The notes under the pieces were generated by a model. That model was not told where the DNA came from. It searched no databases and saw only the letters and a program-made list of their open reading frames with translations. Made by a program: the position numbers and the translations under genes. Shown one piece after another: positions 37,501 through 45,100 of a stretch of DNA of 64,000 bases (its first letter is position 1; each line of letters starts with the position of its first letter). This DNA is from Acanthaster planci (taxonomy: Eukaryota > Echinodermata > Asteroidea > Valvatida > Acanthasteridae), in assembly GCF_001949145.1 (NCBI RefSeq), contig NW_019091517.1, positions 91,457 to 155,456 on the forward strand, read 5' to 3'.

Positions 37501-38478
37501 TCTCGGAGTTATCGAATTGCCCTCCTCCAATTTTCCATGCGACTGTGCTTGAAATGTTTGAATAAACACATTGCTTGTAGAGTCTCGATAGAATTTGATA
37601 GCAGACCCACTTTCACAGTTTCTAATCGGGCACATAATGTCTTCAATATCGAACAGGAAGTGGGAATATATCTGGCTTGTACAAACCAAGCCAAACATAA
37701 TGAGATATCGAAGATAAATTGAGAGACAATTTTAAAGTCTTTCTAAAACTTGTAGAGCTTCCACAGTCCTTCTCCGCTCTATGCTATGTCGACGCCACCT
37801 CCGTTCACGAGAAAGACTTTGGAATATGATTTGTTCCCCGCTTCATATTAAATATTTATTTATTAGATTATAATCAACAGCTTTTCCATCTTCACCCCTT
37901 CTATCTCCTGCCAGTGGGTCAGGAGTCTCGACGGACCAGCCGGTATTTACCCTCGACTAATCACGACCCGGACCCCTCCGAGGCCATGAACGTGCACCGG
38001 GCGGTGGAGGAGATCATGTACATGGCGTCAAGGTACCACAACGAGGATGATATGGTCCGGGTAAGAAGTCTTCGATGAATAAGCAAGGAAACCTGTACCC
38101 TAATTTGTTTCAAAGGGATGTATTTTTCCCATCTGTGCCAGATGCATCTGTGATTCGTTTTCAAACGCTGAAATAATATCATGGATGTAAATAGGAAAGC
38201 AAAATAACCATTGGCAACCCATCATTAACAGAACAAACCTAGAAAAAGATGGATTTCTCCAAAGGGTACCACTCTGGAAATGTTATACTTTCATCTCCTT
38301 TATACAGGCGAAAGAGGACTGGAAATACGTTGCCATGGTAGTAGATCGTATCTTCCTCATCGTCTTCCTCTGTGGTGTCTTTGTGGGCACCATCACTATC
38401 ATGTTGGAGGCGCCTCTGGCCAAGGAGTTTTTCGCGCGGGTGTTCACCGGTGACGATGTTGCTCACACGGTGGAATGA
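28412..38478 (+). CDS. nicotinic acetylcholine receptor alpha-type subunit (exons 2-8; exon 1 not found)
   Basis: Cys-loop ligand-gated cation channel subunit of the plasma membrane, expected to open on acetylcholine as part of a pentamer. CDS is join(28412-28551, 32308-32352, 33211-33320, 33820-34709, 35244-35384, 37915-38060, 38308-38478); every junction is GT-AG and phases are compatible, giving 547 codons plus TGA. Numbering from the exon-2 start: loop D Trp in exon 4, loop A WIPDILIYN, Cys-loop C132-C146 with 13 residues between, glycosylation site NCT, loop B GSWTY (W153), loop C YLCCQEVY (Y194, C196-C197, Y201), M1 about 215-240, M2 244-265, M3 about 274-298, long M3-M4 loop with an amphipathic helix, M4 near the end. 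The CC pair marks an alpha subunit; YxCCxxxY spacing resembles alpha7. The signal peptide must lie in an upstream exon ending in phase 1, which I could not identify. Family assignment is sure; the exact orthologue is not. Confidence 0.95.
29468..29537 (-). pseudogene. tRNA-Arg pseudogene, 5' end lost in head-to-head fusion
   Basis: Reads on the - strand from GGCCCAACGG to the T arm and a 3' acceptor strand of CTAGGTC type. The anticodon arm has about 5 extra nucleotides 5' of the anticodon, and the T loop is changed (TCCGAAT). The acceptor 5' strand is replaced by the facing + strand unit. Confidence 0.75.
29533..29599 (+). pseudogene. tRNA-Arg(ACG) pseudogene, 5' truncated
   Basis: Partner of the - strand unit at 29468-29537, sharing the GGGCC centre. 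Anticodon loop CTACGGA is kept, but the acceptor 5' strand is absent, one base is inserted after the anticodon stem and the T loop is TTCAAAT. Confidence 0.75.
29641..29745. repeat. palindrome of two facing tRNA 5' flanks
   Basis: Two copies of the array's upstream spacer face each other: CAAACATCTGAG near 29675-29685 and its complement from 29704, with TATAATT-type elements further out on both sides. Only the first bases of a tRNA (GGCCCCGTGGCCC) remain at the centre, so the tRNA bodies have been lost. Confidence 0.8.
29785..29849 (-). pseudogene. tRNA-Arg-derived pseudogene with ACA anticodon
   Basis: The - strand unit keeps D, anticodon and T arms (T loop TTCGAAT) and the 3' acceptor CGGGGTC, but its loop is CTACAGA, changing the anticodon from ACG to ACA (Cys UGU). 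The 5' acceptor strand is missing at the fusion with the facing + unit, so it is probably not functional. Confidence 0.7.
29845..29908 (+). pseudogene. tRNA-Arg(ACG) pseudogene, 5' truncated
   Basis: Faces the unit at 29785-29849. Anticodon loop CTACGGA is kept, but the anticodon stem is mismatched (TCTGA/TGGGG), the T loop is altered (TGCGAAT) and there is no 5' acceptor strand. Confidence 0.7.
29993..30065 (+). tRNA. tRNA-Arg(ACG), nearly intact
   Basis: 73 nt with GGCCCCG acceptor, anticodon arm TCTGA-CTACGGA-TCAGG (anticodon ACG) and T arm CCAGG-TTCGAAC-CCTGG. Acceptor position 72 is A instead of C, leaving one end mismatch, and the D loop differs at two bases from the best copies. A TATAATTA element lies about 30 nt upstream. 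Confidence 0.65.
30121..30211. repeat. second palindrome of facing tRNA 5' flanks
   Basis: AAACATCTGAG at 30147-30157 is the inverse of 30174-30184, with matching AT-rich arms outside. The centre keeps only GGCCCCGTG and its partner. Same structure as the palindrome at 29641-29745. Confidence 0.8.
30260..30332 (-). pseudogene. tRNA-Arg(ACG), full length but degraded
   Basis: Full 73 nt on the - strand with anticodon loop CTACGGA. The T loop is TTCTAAT, which damages the internal B box, the T stem is weakened, and one pair is lost in the acceptor and one in the anticodon stem. Probably inactive. Confidence 0.6.
30418..30478 (-). pseudogene. tRNA-Arg pseudogene with deleted anticodon
   Basis: The - strand unit has intact T arm sequence (TTCGAAT) but a short deletion in the anticodon loop that removes ACG. 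Its 5' acceptor strand is lost in a head-to-head fusion at GGCC near 30475. Confidence 0.7.
30475..30538 (+). pseudogene. tRNA-Arg(ACG) pseudogene, 5' truncated
   Basis: Facing partner of 30418-30478. Keeps CTACGGA and the 3' strand TGGGGTC; lacks the acceptor 5' strand and has an altered T loop (TGCGAAT). Confidence 0.7.
30625..30697 (+). pseudogene. tRNA-Arg(ACG)-like unit with weakened anticodon stem
   Basis: 73 nt starting GACCCCG with anticodon loop CTACGGT and B box GGTTCGAATCC. The anticodon stem TGTGA/TCGGG has a G-G clash plus wobble pairs, and the T stem end is mismatched. A TATAATT element and a T6 run flank it, so it could be transcribed, but a stable cloverleaf is doubtful. Duplicated at 31102-31174. 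Confidence 0.6.
30754..30760 (+). promoter_or_regulatory. TATA-like element upstream of tRNA-Arg
   Basis: TATAATT at -30 to -24 relative to the tRNA at 30784. The same element recurs at nearly the same distance in front of most array units, suggesting an upstream Pol III promoter element in addition to the internal A and B boxes. Confidence 0.5.
30784..30856 (+). tRNA. tRNA-Arg(ACG), intact
   Basis: Complete 73-nt cloverleaf. Acceptor GGCCCCG pairs with CGGGGTC with one G-U; anticodon arm TCTGA-CTACGAA-TCAGG (anticodon ACG, A37); T arm CCAGG-TTCGAAT-CCTGG; discriminator G73. Its pattern is that of eukaryotic tRNA-Arg(ACG), which decodes CGU/CGC/CGA after A34-to-I editing. A TTTT run follows at 30880. 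Identical to 31262-31334. Confidence 0.92.
30944..31016 (+). tRNA. tRNA-Arg(ACG), acceptor partly mismatched
   Basis: 73 nt with anticodon loop CTACGGT and good anticodon and B-box sequence, but the acceptor 5' strand is GGACCCC, leaving two mismatches. Flanked by the usual TATA-like element and T-run. Borderline between gene and pseudogene. Confidence 0.45.
31102..31174 (+). pseudogene. duplicate of the 30625 tRNA-Arg-like unit
   Basis: Identical to 30625-30697 and exactly 477 bp away, part of a three-unit higher-order duplication. Same mismatched anticodon stem. Confidence 0.6.
31262..31334 (+). tRNA. tRNA-Arg(ACG), intact
   Basis: Identical over all 73 nt to the intact gene at 30784-30856 and part of the same higher-order duplication. 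All stems pair, anticodon ACG, B box GGTTCGAATCC. Confidence 0.92.
31422..31494 (+). tRNA. tRNA-Arg(ACG), one acceptor mismatch
   Basis: GGCCCCG acceptor with CAGGGTT on the 3' strand (one C-A mismatch, two G-U pairs), perfect anticodon arm TCTGA-CTACGGA-TCAGG and T arm. T6 run at 31504-31509 as terminator. Likely functional. Confidence 0.75.
31504..31509 (+). terminator. Pol III T-run terminator
   Basis: Six T's, 10 nt after the tRNA end at 31494. Equivalent T5-T7 runs follow several other units of the array. Confidence 0.6.
31525..31929. other. assembly gap (405 N) inside the tRNA array
   Basis: Run of N. The right edge resumes with TCG, the last three bases of another tRNA unit, so at least one more copy lies in the gap. 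The gap length may be an estimate. Confidence 1.
32004..32076 (+). pseudogene. tRNA-Arg-derived pseudogene, altered anticodon arm
   Basis: Starts with the array's standard GGCCCCGTGGCCC and keeps the B box, but the anticodon loop reads CCAAAGG (C33, nominal AAA) and the anticodon, T and acceptor stems have mismatches. The last recognisable unit, 230 bp before receptor exon 3. Confidence 0.65.
32308..32352 (+). CDS. nAChR exon 3
   Basis: 45 bp, phase 0 to phase 0, the invariant size of nAChR exon 3. Acceptor CACACAG, donor GTATGA. Encodes DERNQVLTSKVWVQQ, the beta1-beta2 segment just before the loop D tryptophan. The preceding intron (28552-32307) contains the tRNA array. Confidence 0.95.
33211..33320 (+). 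CDS. nAChR exon 4 (loops D and A)
   Basis: 110 bp, again the conserved family size; phase 0 in, phase 2 out. Acceptor ACAACACAG, donor GTGGGT. Starts VWNDYNLKW, with the loop D tryptophan of the complementary face, and ends WIPDILIYN, with the loop A tyrosine of the principal face. The split codon AA|C gives Asn. Confidence 0.95.
33820..34709 (+). CDS. nAChR exon 5 (Cys-loop, loops B and C, M1-M3, start of M3-M4 loop)
   Basis: 890-bp exon after acceptor CCACTGCAG, ending at donor GTAAAA in phase 1. It carries the Cys-loop, loop B GSWTY, loop C YLCCQEVY, M1, M2, M3 and the first part of the cytoplasmic loop. A single large exon over this span resembles the vertebrate alpha2-6/beta2-4 group more than CHRNA7, whose equivalent region is split. 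GC content is clearly higher than in the flanking introns. Reading on past the donor gives a stop after about ten codons. Confidence 0.97.
34769..34925 (+). repeat. CRE-containing dispersed repeat, copy 1 (nAChR intron 5)
   Basis: Contains TGACGTCAGATCAAATATTG, GCGCTGCGAATTCGCAAAAG and a second TGACGTCAGAT. Starts 60 bp after the exon-5 donor. A related copy lies at 45396-45548. Confidence 0.65.
35244..35384 (+). CDS. nAChR exon 6 (M3-M4 cytoplasmic loop)
   Basis: 141 bp, phase 1 to phase 1, acceptor CACACGCAG, donor GTACTG. Encodes a low-complexity stretch rich in Ser, Thr, Gly, Asn and Pro, as expected of the poorly conserved M3-M4 loop. Support is the matching phase, the splice sites and the open frame; the sequence itself has no recognisable homology. 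Phase 1 at both ends means it could be skipped without a frameshift. Confidence 0.8.
35385..37914. other. nAChR intron 6
   Basis: 2.5-kb intron with no repeat or nested gene recognised. Confidence 0.75.
37915..38060 (+). CDS. nAChR exon 7 (end of cytoplasmic loop, MA helix)
   Basis: 146 bp, phase 1 to phase 0, acceptor CTCCTGCCAG, donor GTAAGA. It ends in AVEEIMYMASRYHNEDDMVR, the amphipathic MA helix that precedes M4 and lines the cytoplasmic portals. An acidic Asp/Pro-rich segment lies upstream of the helix. Confidence 0.92.
38308..38478 (+). CDS. nAChR exon 8 (M4 and C-terminus)
   Basis: Terminal coding exon of 171 bp. Acceptor TTTATACAG, phase 0. It opens with AKEDWKYVAMVVDRIFL, the typical end of the MA helix and start of M4, then a hydrophobic M4 and a C-terminal tail of about 25 residues, ending TGA at 38476-38478. 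The M4 signature establishes it as the last exon of a complete subunit. Confidence 0.95.
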   Translation, partial: AKEDWKYVAMVVDRIFLIVFLCGVFVGTITIMLEAPLAKEFFARVFTGDDVAHTVE

Positions 38479-38667
38479 AAGAGACAGAAATAAGGAAACT
38501 ATCATGATGAGTTCCCTCAGCGGAGTGAAAAAAAAACAGTGCAAACGAAAACTTGGCGGTTTGTCTGATTCCTCGACAGCTTGATTGAGCTTCTCGTGAT
38601 GCAAGGTCGATTACCAATTTACTTTCTTCGAATCCTCTGCGGTGGCCATTTTGTCAAATTTATGAAG

Positions 38668-38673
38668 AATAAA
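38668..38673 (+). terminator. candidate poly(A) signal of the nAChR gene
   Basis: AATAAA 190 bp after the receptor stop codon, the first such hexamer downstream on the same strand. This would give a short 3' UTR of about 210 bp. Cleavage site not determined. Confidence 0.4.
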
Positions 38674-41600
38674 TTACTCAGCCAGCAAAGTACTACCTTA
38701 ATGGTGTAAAAACTTTCAGTAATGTTAAACTACGGATGATGGTTACAGTCAGATTCCCTGCTGCCGCTGCTGCAATCCTCACAAGCTGAACGATAGGTAA
38801 AGACAATGTCCAGTACCTTGTCTTTTGTCCAAACATCTAGGCCTAAATGTCAGTGAGGGCGCCATTCATCTTCTGGAGTCATGCGACGGGATTCTCTGAT
38901 GTTACTAGATTCCCATGTGATGTCCTTTTTAATTTTACGGAACTGAGCTGCGAGGCAAAACCTAATTTAGACGTAGAAGTGAGCACAGACAGCCATTTTA
39001 AATTGTGAATTAGCGCCGGTTTATTACAAATTTAATTTATCCACTGAGCTTGCGAAGTTCTACAGCCATGGGGGGGCTAGACCCTTCGCACGTGACGACA
39101 CCTTTTCTCTTTCTCCACTGCAAATCCAACCTTTTCCACCCTTTAATATATTTTTTTAATTTTTGCATTTTGGGGGGCTAGACAATTTTGGGGGGGCCCC
39201 TAGCCCCCTCCCCCAACCGTGCTTGCCGTCAAGCTCTACTTTTGCTGGGTTCGAGCTGGTCCTGTCGAAATGTCGTATACGGAGTTCATCCCTTGGTCCC
39301 GTTCATAGATACAGAGGACCATGCATTACACAAAAACGGGTCTATTTTATGGAAACTGTAACTCGCAATTAACAAGGCACCGTTACGAATCATTGTAGTA
39401 CCGTGTATCAAGCATTAAGTCTCGTATAATAGGTCTGTCTCAATGCTGTCAAATTAAACTAACGCCTTAATATGTGCTTAATTGTCAAAGCAGCAAGTGG
39501 CACGTGACAGCATTCCCGTAGGTTTCCCAAAAGTATCAAAAATCATTTTCAAAAGATGGATAACACAACTTTATTTGTGGACAAGGCTTGCGACAGTATG
39601 GTGCTTTTTCTTCAGGGCAATTTTCTTTTATCGCAACGCGGTGTGCTTCTTCCACTGGAAGAAGATACTCTTTTAGTGTTCTCAACATCAGTTCAAACAC
39701 CTGTCAAAATAAAGCTTGTAAGAATAAAGTTTTACCCATTTCATTTTTACTAAAAGTACAACATGTACTTAAATTTGTCTGAAGTAACAACATAAACAAT
39801 TCCTGCTTAAAGTGGACAACATGGAATAACAATTATGCATAACGCTGATAGGAGAATTGAGTTTTTTATCTTCTAATTGCATTTTTGGAAAAATTAGCTA
39901 TTTTTCTAATGAGCCTGCAATATCTCAAGCAATATTGCATGTATGTTTTCCAAGCCAATGATAGCGCACTGAGACATATTTCCTTATGTTTTTAATTAAT
40001 TGGAATTTTACATTTTGTAAATAGAGTTTTCTTTGATCAGCCTGGATGCTGTGGTCATGTAATTGTAAGGGAAGTTTGGTTTCCTTGATTTTCTGCATGT
40101 TATTTCTTTCTAAAATTTGACAATTTCCATGTCTATCAAGATTTACGGTCCTTGTCATTTTGATATCACTGGACAAGTAATAAATTGTACAGAACACGCA
40201 TGTGAGTTATGACCGTGATTTATTAGAGATTCATAATACTGCCATTGTCATGTGCAAATCTGACTCATGATTGAAATCAAAGGATTTAAGCCTTTTGGTA
40301 AGAGTTCAGATCAAATAATTGAACAACATAAAAACAAAAATTTGCCAGATTTTAAATAGATAAAACTCCCAGTCTACAACAGCGTGGTAGGTAGCTCAAG
40401 GCACTTTAAGTAGATATATCAAGTCTAGAAGTTCACAAAGATTAATTATTTATCAGTAAGTTGATAAAATTTGCAAATGAGTCATTCTGCAAAAGATTGA
40501 TGTCAACATGCCATAGCATTACTCTGAAAAAGTCCAAGAAATCTACACTGCAACTCGTACACATAGTGAATGCAAGAATGTAATTAAATATTGCCACTGG
40601 TGTCAGAAACTTTGTCTGTCTGAATGTGAAGCTGCTAGCTTAAAAAAATTAAAAGAAAATTAGAAATCGCATTGCAAGATGTTCAGATAATGTAGAATGA
40701 CTTGAAAGAATTTGTTTGATTTGTTTTCCACTTGAAATAAGTCACATAATTAATATTGCAAGCTGGATTACTTAAATGTTTGGGGTTTTTTTAGCTCGTG
40801 TTAAAATTGCCAAAAAGGAGCCATTTCACTGGTCAATTAAGTCAATACCTTCAGATCCTTCAAAATCAAAAAGATTTTGCAGGATTTTGTGGGATTGAGG
40901 AAGAAGCCTGGCCAACATTACTTTCCATGTTTTAGACCAAAGAATGGTCAACTGGGTTTCTGCACAGCACTGTATTTAGAAGGATACACACTGATGAACC
41001 CATCCATGTCAGAAAGGGGGGTGTCTGAAATGAAGGTGAAAGCCAAATAGATGGACAGGGCCTACTGTACATTTGCTCATAGGTGTAACAATTTGTCCAA
41101 ACTGTTATCAAATACGGGGCTTTGAGTGGCCACTTTCAATTAAGCTGAAAACTGCTAGCAAAAAGCTGAAATGTAAAAAGTTCCCATACTTTTGTACAGA
41201 CCAGGTGCACCAAAAAGCTGAAATTCAGGGTCGACATCTGAACAAAAAATACTGGAATCAGCTAAAAAGCTTAATTCTCACACTCATGAAATAACAGCTG
41301 CAGCGGAGAAAAGAGGAAACTTGAATATTATAATATTCCCCCCCCCCCAAAAAAAGCTATAAAAATAAGAATTTTTAACATTTTGAAAAAAAGACAAGTT
41401 TTGCCCCTATATGAATCCACTAGTAATCAAGGATTATTCCACAAAACAGTTCTGAGCAAAATTCAATAAAGACTACAGAAATGTAGCACAGGTGGTTTGG
41501 AAACAGAAGGACAGACAGAGTGAGTGGGTGGGTAGAGGAAGCAAACCACTGTACCCACTTCTTTCCTTGTCCATCTGCTCACTGCAAAATGTTACATATT

Positions 41601-41990
41601 CCAGGAAACATGCCCAAAATCACTCTGCCTGAAATTTCTTTGGTTATTATTTTTAGTGGATTTTTCAACATCACTGCCACTTCCCTGTGGAAAATCAGAG
41701 AAGCCCCATGCAGTCAACTCTCTTTTGTGTGACTCACTGTGACTCCATTTCTACCAGATTTACAATTTTCTAAAGGTAAGGGGGATTTATGTTAAACACT
41801 GCCTTGAGAGAGTCTCTGATTGAGAAACTTTGCATAGGTTCCACATTGTGAAAACGAGTCAGATAGTACAATAAACTGATACAGTTTTCTAAAACTGTTT
41901 CACTCAGAGCCAGCGCATCAGTATTCCAACACATCAAAAAATGCTGGCCTGGGGTGGTCTCGGTGAGTAGTTCTGGTGGATCTGTGGACC
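38674..41990. other. intergenic, between the nAChR and GLT1D1 3' ends
   Basis: Convergent gene ends. A local pair of GGGGGGCTAGAC motifs occurs near 39068 and 39174. No ORF with homology. Confidence 0.6.
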
Positions 41991-42176
41991 TCATGTGGAT
42001 CTGTCCTGACCAGCAGCAGACCATTGGTCTGACACCATCCCTTTGACAAGGCTGACATAGGTGCATCTCTCGTCTTGAGGTGAATGGTGGGCGTCCACAA
42101 ATTCCTTGGCCTGCCTAGTGATTGCAGCTCGCTGGTCCGGTGATGCCAGTAGATTATCAGCCAATCTGATGAATTC
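41991..42176 (-). CDS. GLT1D1: GLT1D1 exon 10 (C-terminus)
   Basis: 186 bp including the TGA at 41991-41993, phase 0, acceptor TTTGTCAG. Encodes the terminal helix EFIRLADNLLASPDQRAAIT and a tail that does not obviously match vertebrate proteins. Confidence 0.9.
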   Translation of the reverse strand, partial: EFIRLADNLLASPDQRAAITRQAKEFVDAHHSPQDERCTYVSLVKGMVSDQWSAAGQDRST

Positions 42177-45100
42177 CTGACAAATGGAGACAATTCAAGG
42201 GCAGGTTGGGTCGAGGGCCACAAGTGGCAGGGTTGTGGCTATTGTGTTGTTTTCATACAAAGTCTCAATCTATTCTAAATAAGCTGTCTGATATAGCACG
42301 GCGTCTCATATACCACTGGAATGCTACAGCACACAGCCAGACACAAGAATGCATGTGTTGGCATTGCCAATTTTTTTTGGGGGGGGGGAGCAAAGCAATC
42401 ATTAGCAAAGAAACAATAAATCATTGACAGTGGGAGGGGATCAATTTTGAGGCTTTTTCAAGCAATCTGGTGTATTTTTATCCCCTAAAATCACTCTTTT
42501 TTTCATTTCGTTTGCATTATTTTTCTTTCCTTTTTTATTTTTCAATTCCCCCCCCCGAAAGCCAATGAATGCATGTTTCCAGCTCAGTGTCTTAAAACAG
42601 AGTGGAGCCTCTAGTTAACCACAATGTCATCTGGGAGTCCCTAGCTTCCTGATAAACATCACAATGCAATCAGCTATTGGCAATGATCAATACAACCAAC
42701 CGTTGTGAGCTTGTGCCAAAAAGTCTAGTACATTCACTTGACTTTCTGAGATTCTTTCACAGAAAAATCTCAACAGATAGCAGAATCATTTTCTTTTCCC
42801 TCTGGACTCACAAATGTCTTTTTTAACCTGTGGGGTTTCGTAGAGCAGTCCAGTCTGTCCATGTGTGATGAGGGTCCGGTTACCAGGTATGCTACGTGCT
42901 ACGACTGGCACACATAGATCCATGGCCTGCAAAAAACATCCTTGAGGAAAAGGTTATTGCGCATTATGCAATGGAGCGACAGAAATATGACTGGCCTGAT
43001 TTGGGGAAATTGGGGTTAATTGCACTCAGCGAACAAGCAAGGAAACTCGATAATCGGATGAAAAGGTGATGTTGCTGAGCAAAGACTGCTTAAAAGAGAC
43101 AAGATAAGCCACGACTTGCCAGAATCATAAATCTACCTCCGCTCTTCAATCTGTGACAATGTTGCTTCTGGCATTTGATGGAGGTTTTACAATTCAAGGT
43201 AAGTTATTGGCTAGCTGTAAGCCTCATCAAAGTCAATACCAACATTAAAGCTGCATCATGTTGTATCTTGAGCTGGGACCAGTTGCAAAATCTTAGGCAC
43301 ATGCTGAGAATAGACACTGGTGTAGCTCCCGAAACCCATATTGGGCTTGACTTCATAACAGGTGGATGTGTGGCAGTGTTGGAAGGATGCAGTGCACTGC
43401 ACGGGGAGACTTTCTAAAATAGAATAGATGTGTTCACTACAGGCAACAAAACCTTTTTTAGCAGTGTGACCTGAAACTAAATAGTTACGAAAAATCGTAA
43501 CCAAAATAGCAAAGGTGAATCATCTGTAAGAGGGTCTCCCCTTGATTACCTCCAAGATAGCTGTCGACATGCCCTCACTCAGTGACGAGTTCACCAATGC
43601 TGTGCTGTCCTGCATAGCTTTGTGACAGTCCCCTTGTGATAGAGGGTCTAGGATCTCGACCCCTGGAAGCCTACAAGACATACAACAACCAAGAATGGCC
43701 CAGGTTTTCTCCTTTTTGTTGTCAGTCAATTTAATGATCATTCATCTGTCATAATCAGGACTTTGGAGCATTACTGTGGTTCGAGGAGTAGTCTGCCGTG
43801 GTCCAAAATCGGTCCCTCCAATGAGGCGGGGCAGGGCAAGTTGAGGGGAGGGGAAGTTGCCATAAAACATATCCCAGTACATGTACAATGCAATGACTGG
43901 TGGTTGCTCTAATTGACTCAATGCAGCCAGGGCTCTTGCCCTTTGGTGCAAACACACAATGTGACCATACTGGCTCACAGGCCCATGGCACAGAGTACCC
44001 GAGCATAAGTTCCATCTGAAAATGAATTACTACGTGGGGCTTTTATGCATGGGAAAATATGAAAACAACGGCAGGGTCGGTATAGTAACCATGCAAATCT
44101 TTTCCCAAAATGAAGAGAGCAGTGTTAACACACTTTAAAAATCCATGGGATAAGGGAAGGAGATATATGCCCCAAGCATCTACCGGTTACTAAGGAATCC
44201 CCAACACCTACCTTTTAACAGTTGTTTTGACCTTTTCTGTGAACTGTTGGTCCAGACTGGGGCCCACTATCACCAAGTATACATCTCCATGCTTCAAGTG
44301 CCATTCTGAATGGAATAGAGATAGATGAAGTTAGATTGAGGCCCCTTGCATAGCAAACATATCACTGTCAAATTTAAATGCAGACTGATCAGGTGAGAGG
44401 CAACCACAAGCAGTACACAACGCATTGAATTTTGAGGGGGATAACCTATCTTTGCTTGGAAAAAAGTCGGTATTCAAAGCAGACACATGAACAGGGTTAC
44501 ATATGAGAACCAGTCACCACAAGCAAAGCTGACACCAAATTCTGCCCAAGACCTCCTGCTAACTTTCACTGTATCACTAACCATGCAAGCCCGTATGTAT
44601 GACTACCATTCTAGCCAGACTAGCACACAACATTTGTACAAACTCTGTAAGCACACAATCTTTAGTTACTTTGACGTGCGAATAAGCCAAAATTTTCTTG
44701 CAAACCCTCGAAATAAGCAAACTCTGTTAGCACCATACATTTCTGCTTAATAAGCAATAATTCTTTACTTGAGGTAACCAGAACAGTGAAACTAGGTACC
44801 GGTGAAACCAAGAAACAGCAAAATGTCTGGTGAAGTACCTGAAAATTTGTGGACTAGATACAACGGATCCTTGACCAGTCTCAAACCAGCCACCAGGAGG
44901 AACACACTGCTGTCTTTAGGAATACCACAAGTTGCTTGAAGGTGTTGGTGAAAATCAAAACGGCTGGAGGGAGAGGTTACAATTCCTGTGATTGCAAGAT
45001 GAGGCGAGAAAAACTTGAAGAGAATGGAAGGAATGAAAAATTCATACGTTTTTTAGGCCCAGACATGTTTGTGTAAATGAAGTCTGCAAGCTCATCTGCG

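Noticed and set aside
44963-44985. Acceptor at 44964 for GLT1D1 exon 6.
   Set aside because: It gives the wrong phase after exon 5; the acceptor 22 bp upstream keeps the frame and adds the family-like residues IVTSPSS.
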